Shown here piece after piece: positions 45,023 through 54,532 of a DNA stretch of 64,000 nt. The notes under the pieces were generated by a model. It searched no databases, was not told the origin of the DNA, and saw only the letters and a list, made by a program, of their open reading frames with translations. Source of the stretch: Penicillus capitatus (lineage: Eukaryota; Chlorophyta); assembly GCA_965649825.1 (NCBI GenBank), contig OZ287712.1, forward strand, positions 124,001 to 188,000, in the 5' to 3' direction. Positions within the stretch are counted from its first letter, which is position 1. Each line of letters opens with the position of its first letter. Made by a program: the position numbers and the translations under genes.

Positions 45023-46931
45023 TTATTTTGATCCATAATTGATATCGGCTTCGTAGTTTCCGCTCAAGCACATCTTTTCACAGAAAATCAAATCCGGTTC
45101 TTGTACGGCGGGTTCTTCCTCCCCAAAAAGAGGCTCTGTAGGCGTGGCATCTCTTCGTTCCAACCATCCTAACAGTAGTGTCCCCGAAAGCGTCGCGTGT
45201 GGCATGACGAATTTCACAGCCGTTGAGAGATGATAATCGGGACAGGGATTCTCAGGCTGCTCCATGACCTTGACTCTGAGATGCTGAACGGCATCGTCTG
45301 GATGGATCGCAGGAATGGACCATTCAAAGGTGGCATCCGTTGCATTCCATTGCGCTTCGGGACAGGCCAGCGCTTCAGCACCAGCTAAGCTCTCTCCAAA
45401 GCCTTTCAGATAGACCGTTACACCCCATAGACTGGTCGAGAGTCGCCGATTCGGTATGAGTGCAATGTCGACCAAGACAGGCTGTCCAGGTTTCTTAGGC
45501 CTCTGCCATTGGATCTGGACTCTTAATGGTGGCCCTGCCAGGGTCTTTGGCTGAATAGGATATCTCAAAAGCGTGATGGGCGAGGATAGAGCCTCTTGAT
45601 AGCAACGTCCTAGATTCCAGTGCATGACTTTCGATTCCACGAGCCCTTTCCTGGCTTCGTTCATTGTTAAAGAACTCTGACGCGAAATCCGTAGCTGCTG
45701 ATCATCGTTCCATTCTAACAGAGACTTCTTAGCAATGACATGCTTCAAGAATACGTGCTGCAATGCGCATTTCAATCTCAGAACGAGATGATAGAACTCT
45801 AAGCACTCCAAAGCCCGTGAGCTGAGCCGGGGAGCAGTATCGCCCGAATCGCTCGTACCGCGGGAGAGTTTGAATTTGACTTCGCCCCAGACAGTGTATC
45901 GTGTCAGTGCGTTTCCCGAGAAGTAAGCATTGACCGTCTCTACGAGCTCCAGCTGAGGGGCACCGTATTTGGCGAGAACGGACTGAAACAGAGCATCGCC
46001 CCCTCTGCTTGCAAGCGAACATCCTGAGCTCTTGCGTTTGGGCAGCATGACTGTCGCAAAGGGATTGTCTTCAGCTGGTGTTTCTTGAGGCAGAGATGGG
46101 CCGTCTTCGTCTGAATCTACCCATGGACTGTGTATCGGCACTTTGAAAGAAGCTTCTGTACCACCACCTATGTCAGTGCTTTTTGTGGAGGATCCCGTCC
46201 TCTGCGTTCGCATTATTGGAGGCTTTGGCGGCGGACGCATCGGTGGGTGCTTTCGAGCATCTTCAGTTAAGCTCTCTTCCTTCACCGTCTCCATCGTCTT
46301 GGCAGATTCGTAGGTAGACGATGGGAAAGCGGGATCTCCAAAGCCTTCCCATGTCGACGCCCCTGCAATCGGAGGATCGGTAACGGGCGGCGGTTGCAGT
46401 TGGGAATTATTCTCTGTTGCCATCGTTCTGTTTTCTTCGCTGTTCTCCGATTCCGTCCCTACCGAGGGACTCTTTGAGCATTCTGACGCCGCAGCCACTG
46501 TATCGGCGCGGGCCTCGATGTTCTGAACCGGCCGTTCTTTAGAGGCCGATTCAAAAGGCGATGCAAACGCGACCCATTCTGCATGGTCATGTGCAGAATC
46601 GGACGCTCGTCTTGTACTCATCCCATCACTCTTCCGCGTCACATGTCCCGGAACGGACGACTCCTATCACCATTCTCTTATCAGAAGAGAACATCTGGAT
46701 GTGCCGCACGATGCTGCGTATCTGTATATTTGGCCATGTCTGACAGGTCTCTGTCGAATTGCTGTGCACAGATCCCCGACTCGAGAGCGGAGGAGGTGCC
46801 AATCGAGGAATGGATGCGCCTGAAGGGGTGGGTGTCGAGTTTGTCACCGATACGTCTTGAATTCTCAATGCCTGTAAACATTTCATCATATCGGAAGCCG
46901 TCGTCTCTCCTGAACCACTACACAGAGCCAT
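45023..46931 (-). CDS. Mu-homology-domain protein (FCHo/TCUP-like)
   Basis: The main exon (to about 46640) codes for 530 residues without a break. The first 190 are Ser/Pro/Glu-rich and disordered, with P-P-M-R-P-P-P-K-P-P and N-P-F motifs. The C-terminal 320 residues resemble a mu-homology domain (E-T-V-N-A-Y-F-S-G then W-G-E-V-K-F-K-L, and strands to V-K-F-V-M-P-H-A-T-L). Such domains occur in FCHo, stonin and the TSET subunit TCUP, which shape clathrin or early-endosome coats. No F-BAR domain is present, so TCUP fits better than FCHo. An upstream exon starting at 46931 (M-A-L-C-S-G-S-G-E) is likely but its join is not settled. Confidence 0.6.
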
Positions 46932-47451
46932 CGTCTACTCCTTCTCAATCTGTCTCACATTTCTCACTTTGAAGAAAACGAATTCCAGGATTCGGTAATC
47001 CCTCCCAGTTTTGAAGAATCCCGCTGTTCCATAGACTTCTGGTCGCCATTACCGGCGGACTGCACAGACAGTAGACGATAAGAGATGTTGGAGGGTGTCG
47101 TAGACCTTGGCTTACAGTCGAACGTGGCCGCGTGTCCACAGAGTCGATGGTGTACTCCTCATCTTCGCTCTGACTCGGCGATGTCTACCATCCACAGCTG
47201 TGCGTTTGTTCGACGCTGAGCAAGAGGCCCACTTGGTTCTTTTTAGGAGTCGGCGTGCGCGCCTTGGTACGCCGACTGAAGAAATGCCTTTTGGCTTTCA
47301 TGGCGACGCGTGTCTTGTCGTGGTGTCGAAGGATGTCTTATGAAATGTGTAGCGATGCGATGCTCTGGCGAAACGAACAAGGAGACGACAGTCGATCGGT
47401 GCTCGCAGGCAATGACTCATTAAACCTTGGGCGACGACAAGATCGGCGTCG
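46932..47451. other. Divergent spacer with unassigned frames
   Basis: Between the mu-homology gene (minus) and D-cysteine desulfhydrase (plus). Frames of 60-80 codons exist on both strands. One minus frame might extend the mu-homology gene. No family recognised. Confidence 0.3.
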
Positions 47452-49054
47452 TTGGCCACAATGCCAAGTCATCTCATCTCAGCTGGCTTCCTACAGACAC
47501 CGCCCGCGTCACGACGCTGCGCATTGCGAAGTGTAACGCGGCATTTAGGAGTGACAAGAGTGACGCGAGGTATCGAGAGAACAGATCGTATAACGCAGAG
47601 GGGTCCGTCTGCGAGAACGCAACAGATGCGGCGTTTCTTGGAAAGGGAGCCGTACGTGCCGCCTTCGTGGGCATCGAAACTGACAACAGTGGAAGCGGTC
47701 CCCCACTCTTGGCGCATTTTGCTAAATTTTACGTGCGTTCAGGTGCCGGAGGAGAGAATTGCGTTGGGGTTGCTTCCGACGCCAATCCATCGATGGAGAC
47801 TCCCAAACGTCCCATCCGATTTGGACGTGTGGATCAAACGCGATGACATGAGCGGCAATGAGCTCAGCGGAAACAAAGTGCCAGCTGCTTTGTACGGTAT
47901 GCTGCTCGATGGGGAGTGACGGGTCGTGGACGGCAGGTTCGCAAATTGGAGTTCCTTCTTGCCGATGCGAAGAAGAAAGGAGCCGATTGCGTGATCACGA
48001 TCGGAGGCATTCAGTCGAATCACTGTCGAGCAACGGCCGTCGCCGCACGTTACGTGGATCTCGATGCGCATCTCATTCTGCGCAGTAGTGAGCGCGAAGT
48101 AGAGACAGATCCCGGACTAGTGGGCAACTTACTCGTCAACAGAATGGCCGGCGCACATATTCATCAAGTAGGGCGAGAAGACGCCCTCTGTGATGCTCTC
48201 TGCTAAAAGAGTGCTTGTTCAGCTCACGAAACAGGAGTACGCGTCACAGGGTTGGCACAAATTGCTAACTCGATTGGAGGCAGAGCTGAAGAAGAAAGGA
48301 CACCGACCGTACGTGATACCGGTTGGTGGATCGAATGCTTTGGGGACATGGGGCTACCTGGAATGCATGAATGAGATCCGCCAACAGGAGGATCCGCAGC
48401 TGCCCTTCACCGACATCGCTGTGGTGCATCCAAATCTTTTCTCGAGAAAAGAACCAACAAACCAGAGCCGTTCAGGCATGCGGAAGTGGATCGACAGTGG
48501 GTGGATTGGCATTGGGCATTGCACTGAGTGGAGCGCCCGTCCAGCTGCATGCCTATGGCATATGCGCCGATCCTGAATACTTTTACAGAGAGATCCGGCA
48601 GACGTATGAAGACATGGGTGCATTGCCCTTGTTAGAAGGGAGCAACGTCGAAGATCTTTTCTTGGCCGTACAAGCCAGAGGAGCTGGATACGCCATCAGT
48701 CGTCCCGAAGAACTCGAGCTTATCCGAGTTTGCCCCGACTGCCTTCTCTCACCATGCGATTGTATCCGGTTTCAGGATATCTCAACCTCGACAGGGGTGA
48801 TTCTTGATCCAGTGTATTGTGGAAAAGCGGTCTTTGGATTTCTGCACGATGTCCGAGAGCATCCGGAGAAGTGGAAGGGAAAGAGAGTGCTGTTTGTGCA
48901 CACGGGTGGTCTGCTGGTGAAGATCTCTTTCTTCTGCTCTTATGCTGAGAATGCCAAGTGTGTGAAGGGGGCCTATGCCAAGTGTGATGAGCTGCAGCCT
49001 TTCGTCGAGTCCCTTAACACACTGCACAGATGGCACGCTGTGGATGGCATGTGA
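47452..49054 (+). CDS. D-cysteine desulfhydrase / ACC deaminase family, PLP enzyme
   Basis: Breaks D-cysteine to pyruvate, H2S and ammonia. The leader (about 45 residues, R/S/T-rich) suits mitochondrial or plastid targeting. Then P-S-W-A-S-K-L, T-P-I-H-R-W, W-I-K-R-D-D, S-G-N-K-V-R-K-L (PLP lysine, formed across an intron), G-G-I-Q-S-N-H-C-R, V-G-G-S-N-A-L-G-T-W-G-Y, A-C-G-S-G-S-T, S-T-G-V-I-L-D-P-V-Y and H-T-G-G-L-L. This follows plant D-CDES along its length. Introns: about 45 nt (47698-47742), 59 nt (47877-47935), 54 nt (48168-48221), 52, 48 and 51 nt. The last ends in AAG. In the third, the 54-nt reading matches family length better than a 22-nt alternative. Confidence 0.9.
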
Positions 49055-49139
49055 CGTCACATCAAACAACACGGACCCGTCGCTCTCTTTGAGCTCTTCG
49101 CAGATGTGTGCTTGAAATCTCGTGAAAATGTATGACTTG

Positions 49140-49700
49140 ATAACGGACTTCCGGAAACACCGTATCGGGCAAAGAGATCGTTCCCGGTCAATCGACGATC
49201 GTATCGTTGCCGAAGATATATCGTGTGCATCACATCAAGCCATCGACGAAGATCTATGGGGTGATTGACAAACCAATTGCGCACAGCAAAAGTCCACTTT
49301 ATTACAATAGATGTTTCGAAGCGACAAGTTGTGCCGATCTACTTGCCTCAAGAACGTTTCTTCGAAAGAGATCTTTAATGCCGATCCTGAATTCGCTGGG
49401 TACAATGTGACCGTTCCACATAAAGTGAAGTCTTCTTCAAGTTTTGGATGCAGAATGAAGGCATCTTAAGAAAGAATCGGCGTTCGAAGCAGCGCATAAG
49501 CTGGATGAAGTGGCTGCCTGAACAGGAGCTTGTAATACGCGCATCCGACAGGATGATGGAGCATTCAGTGGTCGTACGCACTCTTGATTTTTTGTATTCC
49601 AACAATGATGGATGGCTGTAGTATGGAATACGGACTGCTTGGGAGCGATGCATATTATAGAAGATGGTTTGAAAGAAATGGATGGCACAAAACATGACTG
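49140..49700 (+). pseudogene. Broken 3-dehydroquinate dehydratase / shikimate dehydrogenase gene
   Basis: Pieces in three frames follow the plant-type bifunctional enzyme: the end of the dehydratase domain (V-P-G-Q-S-T-I-V-S-L), the linker, then T-K-I-Y-G-V-I-D-K-P-I-A-H-S-K-S-P, Y-L-P-Q-E-R-F, N-V-T-V-P-H-K, T-G-A-C-N-T-R-I-R and W-N-T-D-C-L-G-A-M. Two frameshifts (near 49335 and 49373), one in-frame TGA (near 49520) and loss of both ends show it is dead. Two introns of about 50 nt can still be traced. The 3' break lies about 240 bp before the inverted-repeat element at 49.94 kb. Confidence 0.8.
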
Positions 49701-49936
49701 TCGGGAATCGTGTAAGACATTTAAGAAAGCCGGAATTGAGACACGCGCAGACGACGTTCATAGAACATACTCGGATCGAACACACAAAATACAAGATGAT
49801 CTATTACAGAGGAATGTTGTGTTCGGATACCCAGGCTGCTTAGGTGTTGTTCAACCTCCAGTTCTAATAGCTAGGAACTTCGAACCACGTTCAGTAGCCA
49901 TCGCCCGATGGTTATTCGACCGTTAGTTAGATAAGA

Positions 49937-50760
49937 GGTTGTCAGAATGACTAGAGCAGTCACATCGTGACTGCCTAGATTTCCGAGGGTTCTGTCTCCG
50001 AGGGGGCACTTACTAAGGGTTTACGTCACCTCAGGATCCTTACAAATACGGGAACGTGGCCCTGTAGATACTTTGCTCTGTAACACAGTGAAGATTTCCC
50101 CTGACAGAGGTTGACACGCGTCGTGACAAATGGTCAGAACGACGGAGTGTTTACTCGAGAACCTAACCGTTCTCGATAACTGCGTATGACGGTTTAGCAG
50201 CTAGGTATCCAACAAGGACTTTGGGTGGCAAGACAAACGTCGTTGTCGAAGCAGAAGCGTCGAGGGATACTGCCACAAACACACGGAATTACAGAGAGTA
50301 GAGTGCATAACAAGAGACTGTTTATATAAGTAGACGTTAATGGAACCCGGCAGGGAACAGCCGTCCGAATAGTGCGACAGCGCGAAGCTAACAGGTGTCC
50401 CTTGACAAGGAGATGTGCCCATTTAAGGTATAATAGGACAAGACGACGTTTGTTCGCGTTTGTCTGTCTAATTTCTCAGAGACGAATGAGATGCGCTTAC
50501 TTACTTACAATTTAAATGTACACGAGAGGCGTACGTTTTAAAATGCAGAATGGAGACGGGAGACAAGATCTGTCAAAGGAAGGCTTCACTGATTACAGAC
50601 CTAAGGTCTCTACAGGTTCACACTCACAATTTTATACCCCAAAGATGACTGTACAGGGGAACCCTGAAATGACGTAAACCCCTTATGAGCGCCCGATGGG
50701 AGACAGAACCCTTGGACTACAAGGCAGTCACACTGTGACAGCCTCGGTCCTTCTGACAAG
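49937..50760. mobile_element. Element of about 824 bp with long imperfect inverted ends
   Basis: The first 170-190 bases match the complement of the last 170-190 at roughly 70-75 percent by eye. Shared blocks are TTGTCAGAA at the tips, a GCAGTCAC...GTGACTGCC palindrome, GGGTTCTGTCTCC, GGGTTTACGTCA and CTGTAGA...CAGTGAAG. No coding frame inside. This fits a non-autonomous terminal-inverted-repeat element; two solo LTR fragments in opposite orientation are the alternative. No clear target duplication was found. Confidence 0.6.
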
Positions 50761-50889
50761 ATCGACATTTCATTCCCGGATTTAGCAACGTATTCGTTCG
50801 TCCCAACGCTGCGACACTGCTGCCGCATCTGAAGTATCCAGAAGAACAAAATGCATCATATAAGACGACGTTCTAGTTTATCATTTCTC

Positions 50890-51009
50890 TCTTTTTCTTG
50901 TAGAGAGGTGAAGAATCTCTCACCGAGAACCACCGAGAAGGATCTTAGAGAGCTCTTTGCAACAATCGGCCCGATGAAAGCCGTCAATATTGCCTTTGAA
51001 GTCGAGTAA
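50890..51009 (+). pseudogene. RRM-domain fragment
   Basis: A frame gives V-K-N-L-S-P-R-T-T-E-K-D-L-R-E-L-F and G-P-M-K-A-V-N-I-A-F, the first half of an RNA-recognition motif with its RNP2 strand. The second half, with RNP1, is not found downstream in any frame, even allowing a 50-nt intron. It is therefore probably a remnant, although a gene with a longer intron cannot be ruled out. Confidence 0.5.
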
Positions 51010-52654
51010 GCTAGATTGGAGAATCTGCAATGCGCCACACACGCCACACATGACGGAGACGAAAGAACGCTACAAATGGCTGATCATCGATGGAATACAG
51101 GTGAGGGCACCGGTAGAGGAACCGAGCGATGCTGCTTCTAATGTAGGCGAACATGGAGATGTAGTCACCATCCAGCCACTTGAACCTGATGTCATCGCCA
51201 CAATTGATCCAGAAGGTCAAAATCTTTTGGTAGTAGCAGCACGAGTAGTGTGGGTGGCAATGGCGTCACCTATAGCGCTGCAGGTTGCTCGCTTTTTCAC
51301 AGCAGTACTATGGGCAACTGTGAACTAATGTTATAATGTAGAGAATCGTCCGTCTGTATATAGCTGACGTTGCATTGTAACCCTGTACAGTTGCGTCAAA
51401 ATGATTATCTTGTGGTTGCAGCTCGCGGTGACTATACTTGTCGGCTCCGCCTACGGCAGCGGCATGTGTTCAGATCGGATGGACATCGAAAAACAGTTAT
51501 CCTTAAGAGACAAGGTTTCAAGTTGTCTGTCTGGGATTTGTCCTTTCATCGCCATCAGAAAAACCAGATCCCTGTAATTCTGCCTTGAAGACGACACCTT
51601 AGAAGTTCTTCACCCCGGAAATGACGCGCCCTGTCTTTCGCGCGATGCTGCTAGAAGGAAGCTCCGGACCTCATGGCTTCGGTCCTGTGTACAGTTGCGT
51701 CTTTTCGCCCCAACAGCACCACATATCTGAAAGAGTGTCCTTACAAATACCCCAATCTCCCTCGATGTAGTAGCTCTGCAGCTGGTGTGTAGGCGCCACA
51801 AACAACGGAGAACATGACTGAGATCACTACTGAACCGGGACACGGCAGGAAGACTTACTGAAACAACACCACATGGCATCGAGGCGTTTGATACATGACT
51901 CTTTCTGGATGGATTCGTGGATGGCGGCGAATGCATCTCTCTTCTTTTCCATGACGAAGGCGTGTTTGGCAATGACGACTCGAAGGAAGAGGATGCGTCG
52001 CCATTCACTGTCGCATCGAACGGTGAGAGCCGGTGAGTTTCCTAAGAGTATAACGCTTACGGCAAGAGTGATGATCGATGCGGCGACGGACTGGAAGGTC
52101 GTCGCTGTGCCAAACGTGTCGAGGCGTTTTGAAAACGATCATCGGTATCTGCAAAACGATGGATATGCGTTCGCTCGAACAATACGTCAGAGAACACGAA
52201 TATCCAGACGGCGTCCACGATCAAAGGAAAGCGTCCGTTTGAAAGAAGCATCTGCCCAAGAGTTACTGCAACAACGGTGGACGCAGCGCGACGCCGATTG
52301 AACAGAGCGAGGCAACTGAGAGCCGACTGCGCGGAATTCAGCCTCGATTTCATGGAAGACTTCCAACCGTACGATTTCAAGAACCTCTTGATATCGATAT
52401 CCCGTACATCATCACCTGTCGTCCGACATAGGAAGGTTAAGGCCCACTTGATAAGCGAGTGTCGAGGTCTTGGATTAGGGGCGGAGACAACCTCACAAAA
52501 CACTACGTTAAGAGAAGAGCGCGTGTGAATTCGAAGCCTTTCCCGAACGACATTCGGATGATGTCCGAGCAACGCCAGTCCTTAAATCCACTCCTTTCTA
52601 AACTCACTCACTCAACAAGCTCATGACACACAGCTGCTAAAACAGAACGTGGAC
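51010..52654. other. Gene-poor stretch with unassigned frames
   Basis: Several frames of 80-170 codons overlap on both strands between 51.6 and 52.6 kb. One minus-strand piece (V-M-E-K-K-R-D-A-F-A-A-I-H-E-S) looks protein-like, and a plus frame (F-M-E-D-F-Q-P-Y-D-F-K-N-L-L) does too, but no joined gene emerged. A frame at 51047-51328 has acidic then hydrophobic composition and no known relative. Confidence 0.3.
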
Positions 52655-53038
52655 TCAGCATTGCGAGACATCGTTCTCCGCTTCGACCTTATCCGTCGCC
52701 TCGTGCGCGAAACCGTCGTTCCCAGCCGTTTTTCCTGAAGGATGCAAATCTATCTTGGCGGTATCGAGCCCGATGGTTGCCACGTCGAGCGATGTCTCGT
52801 CTGTCATTGGCACAACCTTTGTTCTCCTGAACTTCTTGACGAGACACGGCGCCGAGTCTTCCGGCGTATTCTGCGCCTCTCTCTTCTTTGGCCCCTCCTT
52901 GGACGAGTATTTCTGATGAACGGCACTGCGTTTTTGGATCTTTCTGAATCGGCCTCGGTTTTCGATCCCATTCAAATGGCTTGCGTTTCGTTTGGCGAGG
53001 ACGATCTTGCGACGACTGCCGCCTCTCCATGCCAACAT
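52655..53038 (-). CDS. Small basic protein, uncertain
   Basis: 127 codons starting M-L-A-W-R-G-G-S-R-R-K-I-V. The first 80 residues are Lys/Arg-rich (R-F-R-K-I-Q-K-R-S), the rest acidic and polar. The composition suits a nucleolar or RNA-binding protein, but no family is recognised. It could equally be a 3' exon of a gene in the unassigned stretch upstream on this strand. Confidence 0.35.
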   Translation of the reverse strand: MLAWRGGSRRKIVLAKRNASHLNGIENRGRFRKIQKRSAVHQKYSSKEGPKKREAQNTPEDSAPCLVKKFRRTKVVPMTDETSLDVATIGLDTAKIDLHPSGKTAGNDGFAHEATDKVEAENDVSQC

Positions 53039-53389
53039 CGAGAGAAGCAGGAGACGAAACGGAATGTAATGATAATTAGTAACAGGAACGAAATTTGCTG
53101 GCGGTTACAGGAATAACGAATGTACTGGGGTTACACCACGAAATTCATTCACGTGGTCGCTTTTGATGCGACGCAAAAATCGGAAAGGCAAGAGGTTTAT
53201 GTCAGTGCCTCCCTTTTCGATCCCTGAACCAGTTATTGTCGCGAATTATTGCAGACGACTTCTTCCAAATGTGCTCGATCTGAGTCTTGCGCAATGATTT
53301 TCTGTTTCTCATGGGCTTGGATGATCATCCACTGTGAACAAACAAACAGTCGGTCAGTCCAGTCGAACAGTCAGACAGACAGAATGATA

Positions 53390-54259
53390 TCAGGCGGACA
53401 AAAACTCTGGATATAGCATCACTCTCTCTATCCAGTCCAGATAGAGTTGAACGTCGGTATGCACACCGAATCCTTCCTGATCGCACGGCGCTGTTGCATA
53501 CGACATGATGCCCATAAGAGTATCATCAAATCTAAGTACTGTTTCTCTCAGAATCAAAGGTCCGCCAGTATCTCCTTCACAGATAGTACCACATTTGCAG
53601 CCAACTCCTTGTGTACAGATTTGTGTTTCGTCCAGTGGTGGAGTGACGCCATATGCCTCGTTACAAGTAGTGATGTCAAAGTTTGTGACGTTTGCGAGGT
53701 GCAGGGCAGCAGCGAAAGGTTGATCAGGAGCTGTCCTGCCAAACCCCAAAACAATATACTGTTCTCCAGGCGCCGTCTGTCTTCCGATATTCGGAACAGG
53801 CCTCATGCATGTTCCACCGCTAAATTTCACAATAGCTATATCATCTCCGTCAACAGGATTCCCAGTAAAGTTTTCATGAGGAAAAACAGCGACAACGGGC
53901 CGTCGCTCAATCGGCATTTCACGTTCTATACCACCAAGATAGACTTCGGAGAGTGCGATAGGCTCAAGGGCCTCTGTTAGGACGCACGAGGCTGCGGTCA
54001 AGACAACATCGTCTTTAATCAACACCGCACCGCAGCGATAGACTCCGTCTGCGTCTCGCAGAGATGCCGTATACGGAAAAGGTCCTTGGAAATCACACGA
54101 GTACTCAATCAGGGGGTAATCGATGGATGGAGCTGATGCTTCGGCTTCGACAAGCCTTCGGTAGTGCATTTGGGCCGCGGCCTCACGAAATCCATGAAAG
54201 CTCAAGGCAATAATACAAACCGCTGCCCAGGTTGGTGCCCTCCAGCAACATGGCTTCAT
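53390..54259 (-). CDS. Secreted trypsin-fold protein lacking catalytic His and Ser
   Basis: Uninterrupted frame. I start at M-K-P-C-C-W-R, which gives a clear signal peptide ending near A-A-A-Q. The S1 fold is plain: L-T-A-A-S-C at the catalytic-His site, D-D-I-A-I-V-K at the Asp site, C-E-G-D-T-G-G-P-L at the Ser site, and the usual disulfide cysteines. The His is replaced by Ser and the Ser by Thr, while Asp is kept. Ordinary protease activity is therefore unlikely. Inactive S1 homologues serve as inhibitors or binding proteins elsewhere, for example oomycete glucanase inhibitors. Unlike most genes here it has no introns. Confidence 0.85.
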   Translation of the reverse strand: MKPCCWRAPTWAAVCIIALSFHGFREAAAQMHYRRLVEAEASAPSIDYPLIEYSCDFQGPFPYTASLRDADGVYRCGAVLIKDDVVLTAASCVLTEALEPIALSEVYLGGIEREMPIERRPVVAVFPHENFTGNPVDGDDIAIVKFSGGTCMRPVPNIGRQTAPGEQYIVLGFGRTAPDQPFAAALHLANVTNFDITTCNEAYGVTPPLDETQICTQGVGCKCGTICEGDTGGPLILRETVLRFDDTLMGIMSYATAPCDQEGFGVHTDVQLYLDWIERVMLYPEFLSA

Positions 54260-54532
54260 GTTCGCGTTCCTTTGCTTAACTACAAAAAACAGTGCGACTT
54301 GTGGAGAGAGAAACACGCGTTCGGCGCGGCGTTGAATTCGTTGTGAAGTCAGAAATGATTTGACGAAAAAGACGGTTGTTTGGCTGTCCAGTCGATGACA
54401 ACGGATCGATCATTTCGCTTCTTATGGTGGGTGCGATGCAAACGTTAACCGAAAATATAACAGACGCAAAAAAGGATTCGCTTAAAAAGACGGTTGAACG
54501 AAGCACGCTCTGCCGGGTAACAACTCTGGAAT

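Noticed and set aside
48193-48214. A 22-nt intron in D-cysteine desulfhydrase
   Set aside because: A 54-nt intron from 48168 to 48221 gives a better family match and the usual length, so there is no need for a second, tiny intron class.
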